Shown here: piece after piece, positions 42,473-50,952 of the stretch | How the letters are laid out: each line of letters opens with the position of its first letter | Numbering within the stretch: position 1 is the stretch's first letter | Notes under the pieces: model-generated | The model's input: the letters and a program-made list of their open reading frames with translations, nothing else | Told to the model about the DNA's origin: nothing | Database searches by the model: none | Assembly: GCA_014191195.1 (NCBI GenBank) | Contig: BJGZ01000003.1 | Coordinates: 124,001-188,000 of the forward strand | Length of the DNA stretch: 64,000 nucleotides | DNA from: Chlorobiota bacterium | GTDB taxonomy: Bacteria; Bacteroidota; Ignavibacteria; Kapaibacteriales; UBA961 | Direction of reading: 5' to 3' | Program-made: the position numbers and the translations under genes

Positions 42473-44524
42473 ATGACAAAACAAGACTGGCTACATACAG
42501 CAGAAACTCTTTTAATTTCTCGTTTAATAGATATAATTGAAGAACAAGAATTAGCACCAAAAGGTTTAGTTCTGTATCAATTTTCAGCTCGTGGACATGA
42601 GCTTGCACAAATTATCATGGCCCAATACCTAAACAATCCTCATGATGCAGCAACAGTATACTATCGTTCTAGACCATTTGTTTTAGCTGCCGGAATGACC
42701 ATAGAAGAAGCCTTCGCAGGACCTCTTGCAAATAGTGGTTCTTTGAATGGTGGAAGAGATATTGGTGTTGTTCATAATCTCCCCCCTAGAAAAGGTATTA
42801 CAGTATTACCTGCAAGTGGTGATGTTGGCGCTCAATATACACCTGCAATTGGTTGGGCCCAAGCTGCAGTATATAGATCTAGCATTTTAGCTGAAAAAGA
42901 ATGGTCCGAATCATGTGCAATAGCATTAGGTGGTGATGCATCATGTGCAACAAATGGATTTTGGTCTGCCCTCACAATTGCTACAACTCAAAATTATCCT
43001 ATGATTTTCTTTATAGAAGATAATAATTATGGGATTTCTGTTGATGGAAGTTTTCAAACACCTGGTGGAAATATTGCGCATAATTTAGCTGCTTTTTCTA
43101 ATCTTAGAATATTTGAAGGAGACGGAGCAGATCCAGAACAAGCGTCCGATTTAATTGAAGCTGCTGTAGAGCATGTAAGGAAACGCTTATCCCCTGTTTT
43201 ATTACGATTATCTGTCCCCAGATTATGCGGACATTCCGGTGCAGATAATCAATCTTATAAAACCGCAGAACAAAAAGCCGATGAACTATCCAGAGATCCA
43301 TTACCACGTTTAAAAGAATATTGTAGAAAAAAGAAAATTCTAACATTGAAACAATGGGAAGAATTAGAAAAGAATGTTGAAATCAAAGTACGTGAAGCAT
43401 TAGAACGTGCTTTACAGTTTGGTCAACCTCATCAACAAGATATTATGGAGCATTTGTTCTATAATAATAAGCAGATTCAAACCGTTGGTGGAGCTTATGC
43501 CGAATCATATTCTTTTATGAATAATAATGATGAAGGCCCCAAAGGACAAAGGATGAATTTGATTGATGCTGTTAGAAACACATTAGAATCTGAATTAGCA
43601 GTTAATCCAAGAGTATTAGTGTTTGGAGAAGATGTTGGCATAAAGGGTGGCGTTCACGGAGCAACTGTAGGTTTACAAAAGAAATTTGGAAATTCACGAG
43701 TATTTGATACTTCTTTATCCGAAGAAGGTATAATTGGAAGATCTATTGGAATTGCTTATGCAGGATTAATACCTGTACCAGAAATACAATTCAGGAAATA
43801 TTTAGACCCAGCAATAGAGCAATTTAATGATACCGGTACAATTAGATGGCGTACCAATAATGCTTTTGCTGCTCCTTATATCTTAAGAATTCCAATTGGA
43901 CACAGTAAAAGAACAGGAGATCCATGGCATAGTGTATCAGGAGAAGCAATTTTTGCCCATACTCTTGGCTGGAGAATTGCAATTCCTAGCAATGTATCGG
44001 ATGCAGTAGGTTTATTAAGATCTGCAATACGAGGTAATGACCCTACTGTTTTTCTTGAACATAGAAATATATTGGATACATCTGTTTCTAGAGGTAATTA
44101 TCCTGGGAACAATTATCTGGTTGAATTTGGAAAAGCATCTATTATTCAAACAGGCACCCAAGCTACAGTAATTACTTGGGGTGAAATGGTACATAGAGTA
44201 AAAGAGGCTTCACAATTACTTGCTGATATTTCATTAGAAATTATTGATTTACGTACGATTGCGCCATGGGACAAAGAAACTGTCCTTATGTCAATCAAGA
44301 AAACCGGTAGATGCTTAATTGCGCATGAAGATTGTATCACAGTAGGTTTTGGTGCTGAAATTGCTGCATATTTAGCAAAAGAAGCTTTTACATATTTAGA
44401 TGCACCTATTGACAGAGTTGCTACACCTGACATTCCAATTCCATATAATCTTGGTTTAATGGATATTGTTATTCCAACTATTTCAATTTTACAGGATAGA
44501 ATTAAGGCTTTAGTTGATTTTTAG
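42473..44524 (+). CDS. 2-oxoacid dehydrogenase E1 component, alpha and beta domains fused
   Basis: Thiamine diphosphate enzyme that decarboxylates branched-chain 2-oxoacids (or pyruvate) and passes the acyl group to E2. The alpha-type half (about 1-330) has the ThDP motif GGDASCATNGFW and the IEDNNYGISV segment. The beta-type half (about 350-683) has GEDVGIKGGVHGAT, IPVPEIQF and the GTQATVITWGEMV and IDLRTIAPWD blocks. Fused E1 of 650-700 residues is common in Bacteroidota. The branched-chain substrate is an inference, supported by mce nearby. A TAATTTTG box at 42424-42431 may be its -7 element, though no matching -33 is seen. Confidence 0.92.
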   Translation: MTKQDWLHTAETLLISRLIDIIEEQELAPKGLVLYQFSARGHELAQIIMAQYLNNPHDAATVYYRSRPFVLAAGMTIEEAFAGPLANSGSLNGGRDIGVVHNLPPRKGITVLPASGDVGAQYTPAIGWAQAAVYRSSILAEKEWSESCAIALGGDASCATNGFWSALTIATTQNYPMIFFIEDNNYGISVDGSFQTPGGNIAHNLAAFSNLRIFEGDGADPEQASDLIEAAVEHVRKRLSPVLLRLSVPRLCGHSGADNQSYKTAEQKADELSRDPLPRLKEYCRKKKILTLKQWEELEKNVEIKVREALERALQFGQPHQQDIMEHLFYNNKQIQTVGGAYAESYSFMNNNDEGPKGQRMNLIDAVRNTLESELAVNPRVLVFGEDVGIKGGVHGATVGLQKKFGNSRVFDTSLSEEGIIGRSIGIAYAGLIPVPEIQFRKYLDPAIEQFNDTGTIRWRTNNAFAAPYILRIPIGHSKRTGDPWHSVSGEAIFAHTLGWRIAIPSNVSDAVGLLRSAIRGNDPTVFLEHRNILDTSVSRGNYPGNNYLVEFGKASIIQTGTQATVITWGEMVHRVKEASQLLADISLEIIDLRTIAPWDKETVLMSIKKTGRCLIAHEDCITVGFGAEIAAYLAKEAFTYLDAPIDRVATPDIPIPYNLGLMDIVIPTISILQDRIKALVDF

Positions 44525-44589
44525 AATTTCATAATTCTTAAATTTCGTATTTACCATAGTATATTATTCAATTATATAAAGAGGGCGCT

Positions 44590-44976
44590 ATGGAGCGCAT
44601 AATGTTTAAATCTAAAATACACAGAGCTTCTATAACGCAAGCTGAATTGCATTATGAAGGAAGCTTAACTATAGATCTTGATTTAATGGATGCAGCTGAT
44701 TTATTACCTTATGAAAAGATTTCTGTAGTTAATATTAATAATGGTGAGCGTATCGAAACATATGTAATTCCTGGTGAAAGAGGCTCACGTACGATTTGTT
44801 TAAATGGAGCTGCCGCTAGAAAAGGATGTATTGGCGATAGAATTATCATCATTAGTTATGCTCATATGAGTGATGAAGAAGCTCATGCATATTCCCCTAC
44901 TATTATTTTGGTTGATGAACATAATTCGATCATTAGTACTTCACATTCTATTGAACCACATACTTTAATAGCATAA
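44590..44976 (+). CDS. panD: Aspartate 1-decarboxylase
   Basis: Pyruvoyl enzyme that makes beta-alanine for pantothenate and CoA. The self-cleavage site is G24-S25 in HYEGSLTID, the same numbering as in the E. coli enzyme, which supports the ATG at 44590 over the ATG at 44602. GAGGG lies 4 bases before it. [16 protein letters not shown] and [10 protein letters not shown] complete the pattern. Length 128. It overlaps the next gene by one base, heading the run panD, glmU-like, mce, mrp, nifU. Confidence 0.96.
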   Translation: MERIMFKSKIHRASITQAELHYEGSLTIDLDLMDAADLLPYEKISVVNINNGERIETYVIPGERGSRTICLNGAAARKGCIGDRIIIISYAHMSDEEAHAYSPTIILVDEHNSIISTSHSIEPHTLIA

Positions 44977-45740
44977 TGCAAGATATATCATTAGCAATAA
45001 TCATTTTGGCTGCAGGTAAGGGAAAAAGAATGGGAATGGTAGATAAGCCAAAAGTTATGGCTGAGATATCTGGTATCCCATTAATTGGACATGTAATCAA
45101 GGCAGTATTGCCTTTGTCACCTATTTCTATTATTCCTATTATTGGTTTTCAAAAGGAAATAGTTTCTTCTTTTATTGAACATTATCATAATCCTATTATA
45201 TCTTGTATTGTTCAAGAGGAACAATTAGGCACTGGACACGCTGTTAATCAAGCAGCACATATATTCAATGATTTTTCTGGTTGTATTTTAATTTTAACTG
45301 GTGATACTCCATTAATTAAGACTTCAACATTACAATCTTTTATAGACAGTTTTCATAGTTTTCCTGTTGATTTAGCAGCTGCTACATTAAGTTCTTTTAC
45401 GTCTAATCCTTTTGGTTATGGAAGAATTATTCGTTCTGAACAAGGAGATTTTATAGGTATAGTTGAACAAAAAGACGCTACAGATGGTCAAAAACTAATC
45501 GAAGAAATTAATACAGGCATCTTTTTGGTTCAGTCTGGTAAATTATTTAAAGCATTGAATAATATATCAAATACGAATGCTCAGAATGAATATTATTTAA
45601 CAGATATCATCAAAATATTAATTGATCAAGGTGAGAATGTTGCTGCAATTTCAAGCAATTCATTTGCTGAGTTTCAAGGAATAAACACTCTTGAAGAATT
45701 ACAGTTGGCACAAACTACCTATAATGAACTTCAAGGTTAA
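44976..45740 (+). CDS. GlmU-type uridyltransferase domain protein (N-terminal domain only)
   Basis: Nucleotidyltransferase of the GlmU N-domain type: LAAGKGKRM (nucleotide loop, about residues 11-19), QEEQLGTGHAV, GDTPLI, NPFGYGRI, VEQKDA, EINTGIF and NEYYLTDI are all the residues expected for UDP-GlcNAc pyrophosphorylase. The left-handed beta-helix acetyltransferase domain of bifunctional GlmU is absent: the protein is 254 residues and stops at the linker. A separate acetyltransferase would be needed for UDP-GlcNAc synthesis. It overlaps panD by one base (TAATG). Confidence 0.88.
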   Translation: MQDISLAIIILAAGKGKRMGMVDKPKVMAEISGIPLIGHVIKAVLPLSPISIIPIIGFQKEIVSSFIEHYHNPIISCIVQEEQLGTGHAVNQAAHIFNDFSGCILILTGDTPLIKTSTLQSFIDSFHSFPVDLAAATLSSFTSNPFGYGRIIRSEQGDFIGIVEQKDATDGQKLIEEINTGIFLVQSGKLFKALNNISNTNAQNEYYLTDIIKILIDQGENVAAISSNSFAEFQGINTLEELQLAQTTYNELQG

Positions 45741-45748
45741 TACGCAAT

Positions 45749-46159
45749 ATGTTAACATCTATCAATCACATCGGAATTGCAGTTTCTGATTTAGAAACAA
45801 GCAAGAACTTATACAAATCACTGTTTAATATTTCTAGTTTTCACGAAGAGATCGTAGAATCTCAAAAAGTTTCTATAGCTTCATTTTCTTTAAACGGTAT
45901 TTTAATTGAATTAACTGCTCCGATATCTGAGGATTCCCCTATTGCCCAATTTATTCAAAAAAAGGGTGAAGGAATACATCATATTGCATTTACTTCAAAT
46001 ACTATTCAAGATGATTTAGATAAAGCAGAATCAAATGGCATTCAATTAATTCAAAAAACACCGATTCAAGGTGCTCATGAAATGTTGATTGCTTTTTTAC
46101 ATCCAAAATCAACTGGCGGAGTTCTTATGGAATTCTGTCAACATTCTTCAGAATTATAA
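45749..46159 (+). CDS. mce: Methylmalonyl-CoA epimerase
   Basis: VOC-superfamily metal enzyme that interconverts (R)- and (S)-methylmalonyl-CoA in the propionyl-CoA route to succinyl-CoA. INHIGIAVSDLE at the N-terminus gives the first His ligand; GIHHIAFTS and the C-terminal Glu in GVLMEFCQ supply the others. Length 136 is standard. It lies between the GlmU-like gene and mrp with short spacings. With the fused E1 upstream it suggests valine/isoleucine or odd-chain fatty acid oxidation (inference). Confidence 0.93.
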   Translation: MLTSINHIGIAVSDLETSKNLYKSLFNISSFHEEIVESQKVSIASFSLNGILIELTAPISEDSPIAQFIQKKGEGIHHIAFTSNTIQDDLDKAESNGIQLIQKTPIQGAHEMLIAFLHPKSTGGVLMEFCQHSSEL

Positions 46160-46170
46160 TTCTATCATAT

Positions 46171-47268
46171 ATGAAAGAACTGAATCAAGACACAATCCTA
46201 GCATTATTATCTGATATTAAAGATCCGGATTTACATCTATCTTTACAAGAGGTAAATGCTATTCATTCTGTAATTATTAATGATGCTGCAATAACTATTT
46301 ATTTAGAACTTATTCCTCCAATTCATTGGATTGCTAAGGATATAGAACAAGCAATAAAGCACAAGATAGCAGAATATTTTCCTGGTATCGAGATTAATAT
46401 ATTTGTGAAAGACAAAGAGATACCTCGGATTTCAAATCAGCATATTTTACCAACCGTGAAACATTTAATTGCTGTTTCTTCCGGTAAAGGTGGAGTTGGT
46501 AAATCAACAATTGCAGCAAATCTTGCAGCGGCTTTAGCCCAAAGAGGCGCATCTGTTGGACTTCTTGATGCTGATATATATGGCCCAAGTATACCAACTA
46601 TGTTTGGTGTTACCGGACATCAAATGGAAGCTGAAAAAACTGAAGACGGTAAATTATTGGGCTATCCCGTTGTGCAATATGGAGTAAAAATTGCTTCAAT
46701 TGGCTTTGTTATGGAGCAGAATCAAGCTGCGATTATGAGAGGTCCGATGTTAGCAGGATATTTTACGACATTAATGGACCAAATCATGTGGGGAGATCTA
46801 GATTTTTTAATTTTTGATTTACCTCCTGGAACAGGTGATATTCAATTAACATTAACACAAAGAGTTCCTTTAAGCGGAGCTGTTATTGTTACTACACCCC
46901 AAGAAATCTCTTTAGCAGATGTAAGACGTAGCATTTCAATGTTTAAAAAGGTACAAGTGGATATTCTTGGTGTGATTGAGAATATGAGCTATTTTGTTCC
47001 AGAAGATATGCCAGAAAAGAAATATCATATTTTTGGTGAAGGTGGTGGCGAAAAAGTATCTAAAGAATCAGACGTTCCATTTTTAGGACAAGTTCCTTTA
47101 ACTCTTGGCACTAGATCTGGTGGTGATGATGGATATCCTGTTGTATTGAATCCTGATGACTTTATTCAAGGAGATATACTAAGGTCTATTACATCAAGTA
47201 TCGTTTCTGCATTAAGAATTAAAAATCATAGTGCTTTACAAAAGCCACTTATACAAATAACTTTATAA
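46171..47268 (+). CDS. Mrp/ApbC-type iron-sulfur cluster carrier ATPase
   Basis: P-loop protein that carries or assembles iron-sulfur clusters. An N-terminal MIP18/DUF59 domain (about 1-90) is followed by the deviant Walker A SSGKGGVGKST (103-113) and FDLPPGTGDIQLTL. The C-x2-C pair that many homologues use to hold a bridging cluster is missing: the corresponding segment reads ENMSYFVPEDMPEKKYHIFG. Length 365. nifU follows after 5 bases, consistent with an Fe-S role. Confidence 0.92.
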   Translation: MKELNQDTILALLSDIKDPDLHLSLQEVNAIHSVIINDAAITIYLELIPPIHWIAKDIEQAIKHKIAEYFPGIEINIFVKDKEIPRISNQHILPTVKHLIAVSSGKGGVGKSTIAANLAAALAQRGASVGLLDADIYGPSIPTMFGVTGHQMEAEKTEDGKLLGYPVVQYGVKIASIGFVMEQNQAAIMRGPMLAGYFTTLMDQIMWGDLDFLIFDLPPGTGDIQLTLTQRVPLSGAVIVTTPQEISLADVRRSISMFKKVQVDILGVIENMSYFVPEDMPEKKYHIFGEGGGEKVSKESDVPFLGQVPLTLGTRSGGDDGYPVVLNPDDFIQGDILRSITSSIVSALRIKNHSALQKPLIQITL

Positions 47269-47273
47269 AATCG

Positions 47274-47516
47274 ATGTCAGACCAATCAATACCAGAAAGA
47301 ATTAATATTATTTTGCAGGAAATACGTCCATTCTTATTAGAAGATGGAGGCGATGTAGAATTTGTAAATTATGAAGTTGATACTAATGTAGCCGAGATAC
47401 GTCTTTTGGGTGCCTGCAAAACTTGTCCAATGCAATTAATGACATTAAGAGGCGGTATTGAACGGTTTATACTTGCAGGTATTCCAGAAATAAAGAGAGT
47501 TGAATCGGTTCGATAA
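47274..47516 (+). CDS. NifU C-terminal-domain protein (Fe-S scaffold)
   Basis: 80-residue NifU-like domain with the cluster-binding pair C48-x2-C51 in GACKTCPMQLMTL, and an N-terminal helix with ILQEIRPFLLEDGGDVEF as in NfuA/NifU C-domains. It acts as a carrier of iron-sulfur clusters. It is the last protein gene of the panD-mrp run and is followed by tRNA-Val. The reading frame is normal in length for stand-alone Nfu domains of Bacteroidota. Confidence 0.93.
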   Translation: MSDQSIPERINIILQEIRPFLLEDGGDVEFVNYEVDTNVAEIRLLGACKTCPMQLMTLRGGIERFILAGIPEIKRVESVR

Positions 47517-47523
47517 ATATTCA

Positions 47524-47554
47524 TTTGCTTGAAATAATAAAATCCTTATATTTG
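47524..47554 (+). promoter_or_regulatory. Promoter for tRNA-Val (TTTG-N19-TATATTTG)
   Basis: TTTG (47524-47527), 19 bases, then TATATTTG (47547-47554). This matches the Bacteroidota consensus (-33 TTTG, -7 TAnnTTTG) exactly, spacing included. Initiation near 47561 would precede the tRNA 5' end by about 7 bases. It is the clearest promoter in the window and supports the lineage assignment. Confidence 0.75.
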
Positions 47555-47567
47555 CACTCTCAAATAG

Positions 47568-47642
<75 letters not shown>

Positions 47643-47654
47643 CATAAACAAAAT

Positions 47655-47679
47655 AAGCTCCTATTAGGGAGCTTTTTTT
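47655..47679 (+). terminator. Rho-independent terminator after tRNA-Val
   Basis: AAGCTCC (47655-47661) and GGAGCTT (47668-47674) form a 7-bp stem with a short loop, then seven T (47673-47679). It ends the tRNA transcript 13 bases after the tRNA 3' end. Confidence 0.85.
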
Positions 47680-47702
47680 GTTATATAGATACTATAGACT
47701 TT

Positions 47703-47895
47703 CTCACCCCGCACTATGGGCTACCATCCAGAGGGTAGAACAGGTTAATTCCCCTCTACAAAGAGGGCTGACAAATTCAGATTTGTCGGGGGGTGTTCTT
47801 TACTCCCACCCCGCCCTGCGGGCACCTCTCAGTTAGGGGAATAAGAGGTAGATTCTCCGCTATAATAGAGGGGTGGCAAATTCTCAATGCGAATC
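47703..47895. repeat. Two diverged tandem copies of a GC-rich palindromic repeat unit (about 103 bp)
   Basis: Non-coding and clearly richer in G and C than the surrounding sequence. CACCCCGC occurs at 47705 and 47807; AGAGGG-x-TG-x-CAAATTC occurs at 47762 and 47867 (spacings 102 and 105), so the stretch is two tandem copies with small indels. Each holds nested hairpins: CTACC/GGTAG (47721-47738), CCCTCT/AGAGGG (47752-47767), ACAAAT/ATTTGT (47771-47786), GCCC/GGGC (47813-47823), ACCTCT/AGAGGT (47824-47849). It resembles REP-like dispersed palindromic elements of Bacteroidota. No gene or transposase is attached. Confidence 0.7.
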
Positions 47896-47901
47896 TTTTA
47901 T

Positions 47902-48039
47902 CTATTTATGTTTGCTACAAGCTTTGCTACAGTAAAGTACTTCATCCCAATCTTTCTCCCACTTTTTTCTCCATGAAAACTCTCTAGAACATGTTTTGCA
48001 TGTTTTAGTTGGTAGATTTTGTTTTTTTACACCTTTCAT
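47902..48039 (-). CDS. DUF2256-family small cysteine protein
   Basis: 45 residues with C14-x2-C17, the hallmark FSWRKKWEKDWDEV stretch (21-34), then YCSKAC (C37, C41). This matches DUF2256, a small family of probable zinc-binding proteins of unknown function, often found beside photolyase-type or unrelated genes. It is short but clearly conserved. Its ATG is directly adjacent to the yqeY stop, so the two are probably co-translated. The GC-rich repeat follows its 3' end. Confidence 0.8.
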   Translation of the reverse strand: MKGVKKQNLPTKTCKTCSREFSWRKKWEKDWDEVLYCSKACSKHK

Positions 48040-48495
48040 TTAAGCAGGATTTAAGATTGATTTAAGTATTGCTTGAACTGTTGTTCCATCGGCCTTGCCT
48101 CTTAGCTCTTTCATGGCTAAACCCATTACTTTACCCATATCTTTTGGACCTTGTGCACCAGTTTGAATGATTAATGCATTAATTGCAGCATAAATCTCTT
48201 CTTCAGATAATTGTTTAGGAAGATATGATTGAATGATGTGTAGCTCAAGTTCCTCTTTTTCTTGTAAATCAGATCTATTAGCTTGCTTATACATTTCAAT
48301 TGCATCTTTACGTTTTTTTGCAGCATTTAGCAAGATTTTTTGCTCATCTTCTTCTGTCATACCATTTTGCGCATTTCCACTTTTATGAAACTCTATAATA
48401 GCAGCTCTCAGCATTCTTAATGTGTCAAGGCGAAGTCTATCACCAGATTTCATTGCCTCTTTCATGTGCTCATTTACTAATTGTTCAAATTGCAT
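48040..48495 (-). CDS. yqeY: GatB/YqeY domain-containing protein
   Basis: 151-residue YqeY-family protein, related to the tRNA-binding tail domain of the amidotransferase subunit GatB. Typical features: the N-terminal basic helix KSGDRLRLDTLRMLRAAI, the middle KRKDAIEMYKQANR, IQSYLPKQLSEEEI and the C-terminal MGKVMGLAMKELRGKADG. Its cellular role is not firmly established; tRNA or translation association is assumed. It lies 138 bp from the divergent YfhO-like gene and directly before DUF2256. Confidence 0.93.
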   Translation of the reverse strand: MQFEQLVNEHMKEAMKSGDRLRLDTLRMLRAAIIEFHKSGNAQNGMTEEDEQKILLNAAKKRKDAIEMYKQANRSDLQEKEELELHIIQSYLPKQLSEEEIYAAINALIIQTGAQGPKDMGKVMGLAMKELRGKADGTTVQAILKSILNPA

Positions 48496-48633
48496 GATAT
48501 GTCCTTTTTATTAATGTTTCGCAAAATTAGTTTGTTGAAACATCACATTCAAGTTATTCCTCTTTGGAAATAGAACGTGCACAAGGTAATTTGCACTAAT
48601 GAATTTTTGCATTGCATATCTTGAACACTAAAT

Positions 48634-50952
48634 ATGAAATCTATATCACCCGCTAATACTGATAAACAAAGCTTTTCTTGGCCAATTGCATCTGCCATTT
48701 TTATCATAACAACCCTATTTTTTTTCTCGGATATCCTATTCGGGAAGTCTTTTTTTTGGGATGATATCACTGAATATGTATACCCAATGCTTAGCTATGG
48801 TGCTGGGATGGACTATAAAGGCGAATTACCACTGTGGAATCCATTCCTATTTAATGGAATGCCTTTCTTAGCAGATTTTCAAGCGCAATATTTTTATCCG
48901 GGACATTGGTTTTTAAAGTTTTTCTATAATCCTGAAACTGGATTAATAGCTCCTAAAATCATTGAATATCTCATTATACTTCATTTTCTACTTGCACAAT
49001 TTGGTATGGCTTTTTATGCTAAATCTAAAAATATCAGCATGTGGGGTGCCATCTTATCTGCTATCTCATTTGCATTTTGTGGGTCTATGGCTTTAAAGAC
49101 AAATCATCCTATGATAGTATATCAATTATCACTATTTCCTTTTATTCTTTATCATTTCGAAAAAGGCATTTTAGCGTCAAATTGGCTTAATACTCTTTAT
49201 AGTGGAATACTCTTAGGAATTGCAGTATTGGCAGGACATGCGCAGACTTCAGCATATATCTTAATCTTTTTAGCTGTTTATGGATTGTGGTTATTAGTTC
49301 ATTCTTTGCAATCAAAACAAGGAAATAACCAAAAATCTATCTATCATCTCATAGCCATGGCAATACCCGTAATAATGGCATCTTCTATCGCTGCAATTCA
49401 ATATGTACCCGGATTAGAATTAGCTTCATATTCCGAAAGAAATGACATTACCTATGAAAAAACCACCGATGGATCAATGAATCCAGGACAAATTTTCACA
49501 GCAATAATTCCTAATATATATGGCCATATTACAGGGAATTCAAATGCAAAATCTGAGCAAGAAACATTTGCTATGTTAGGTGCAGATGATCAACCTGTTC
49601 AATCTCACTGGTATTGGGATACTGGATTTTATTTTGGCATAACTGCTTTGGTATTAGCAATATTGGCTATATACTCAAATATATCACTACCCATTGTTGG
49701 GACAGTACTCTCATTATCATTTTTTGCTTTTCTATATGCCTTGGGTAATAATGGATTTTTACATCATCTATTTTGGGGTGTACCAATATTTGGACAATTC
49801 AGAAATCCCGGAAGAATGATGTTTTATATGTCTTTTGGATGTTCTTTTTTGGCTGGATTAGGATTTGATTCTCTAAAAAAACTCATTCATGACAATAAAA
49901 ATAATTACCTGATTCCCTCTCTTATGTCTTTACCTTTGATTATCTCATTGTGTTCATTACTTGGTATCATCCCCTCTTCAATCGCTATTCAACCATCTGA
50001 TGGATTGCTTTCCTATATAAATTCTCAAAGTATTATCATTCTTTTATTCAGTTGTTTAGTTCTCTTTATCGCGTTCTTGTACTCAAAATCTATCATAAAA
50101 GTTCACATTGCTGGCGCGCTTCTTTGTATCATTGCTTTTACAGATTTGTATTATAATTATCACGGTTTTCATGGATCTAAAAAAAATCCAAAAGATCTAT
50201 ATATAATGCAAAATGATATCACACAACAATTAGCCGCTAAACCACCAAAAGATATATTTAGAGTCTCTATGCGTAGTAGAGAATTAGGAATGGCAATGCA
50301 AAGAAATGGTGGAATGGCATCAGGTATTATGCTGTATGAAGGATATAATCCAATCTTGCTGCAAAGAAGAAATCCTCCCATTGCTTCACAAAAAGATATG
50401 TTTGATGTCTTGAATATTAGATATGAATTAGCATTAGACTCATCACAAAATAGCATCTATTTTAAAGAAAGAACTTCTTCTATGGGCCATGCTCGAATGG
50501 TATATGATATCGAAGTTTATGAAAATGAAACTGCTTTACAATCTGCTTTATCTTCTATTACTACTCAATTATCACATAAAGCATTATTAGAAAAAAAGCC
50601 GCTACTAAACTATTCAAGAAAATTCCCAGACTCTGTTCAACATACCATTGTACTTGATTCTTATAGTTCAACGAAACAATCCTTTACCGTATCTACAGAT
50701 GAACCGGGATTATTATGTATTAGCGAAATATGGTATCCGGGTTGGAAGGCAAAAATAGACGGTAATGATGTAGAATTGCTAAGAGCTAATTGGTCATTAC
50801 GAGCAATAGAAATACCCAAAGGCAAACATATAGTAGAAATGTACTTCGAATCTGAATCGTATGAAAAAGGTAAAATGATTAGTGTATCTAGTATTTCATT
50901 GTATGCTATAATAGGCTTTATCCTGTTTTTTATAAATAAAAAGAAAAAATGA
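48634..50952 (+). CDS. YfhO-family polytopic membrane protein (GT-C-like)
   Basis: 772 residues with about a dozen hydrophobic helices over residues 15-510 and a soluble C-terminal domain ending in a last helix (about 745-765). It resembles the YfhO family of bacterial membrane proteins, thought to be GT-C glycosyltransferases: an early acidic motif (WDDITEYVYP), GHAQTSAYI and GQFRNPGRMMFY are seen. The acceptor is unknown; modification of lipoteichoic-type or other surface polymers is known for the Bacillus homologue. The stop overlaps the next gene by 4 bases, so it is coupled to the lipoprotein at 50949-51590. Confidence 0.8.
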   Translation: MKSISPANTDKQSFSWPIASAIFIITTLFFFSDILFGKSFFWDDITEYVYPMLSYGAGMDYKGELPLWNPFLFNGMPFLADFQAQYFYPGHWFLKFFYNPETGLIAPKIIEYLIILHFLLAQFGMAFYAKSKNISMWGAILSAISFAFCGSMALKTNHPMIVYQLSLFPFILYHFEKGILASNWLNTLYSGILLGIAVLAGHAQTSAYILIFLAVYGLWLLVHSLQSKQGNNQKSIYHLIAMAIPVIMASSIAAIQYVPGLELASYSERNDITYEKTTDGSMNPGQIFTAIIPNIYGHITGNSNAKSEQETFAMLGADDQPVQSHWYWDTGFYFGITALVLAILAIYSNISLPIVGTVLSLSFFAFLYALGNNGFLHHLFWGVPIFGQFRNPGRMMFYMSFGCSFLAGLGFDSLKKLIHDNKNNYLIPSLMSLPLIISLCSLLGIIPSSIAIQPSDGLLSYINSQSIIILLFSCLVLFIAFLYSKSIIKVHIAGALLCIIAFTDLYYNYHGFHGSKKNPKDLYIMQNDITQQLAAKPPKDIFRVSMRSRELGMAMQRNGGMASGIMLYEGYNPILLQRRNPPIASQKDMFDVLNIRYELALDSSQNSIYFKERTSSMGHARMVYDIEVYENETALQSALSSITTQLSHKALLEKKPLLNYSRKFPDSVQHTIVLDSYSSTKQSFTVSTDEPGLLCISEIWYPGWKAKIDGNDVELLRANWSLRAIEIPKGKHIVEMYFESESYEKGKMISVSSISLYAIIGFILFFINKKKK

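Noticed and set aside
47793-47987. Plus-strand open frame starting MFFTPTPPCGHLS over the repeat region
   Set aside because: It runs through the palindromic repeat and antisense to the DUF2256 gene, has no ribosome site and no recognisable domain.
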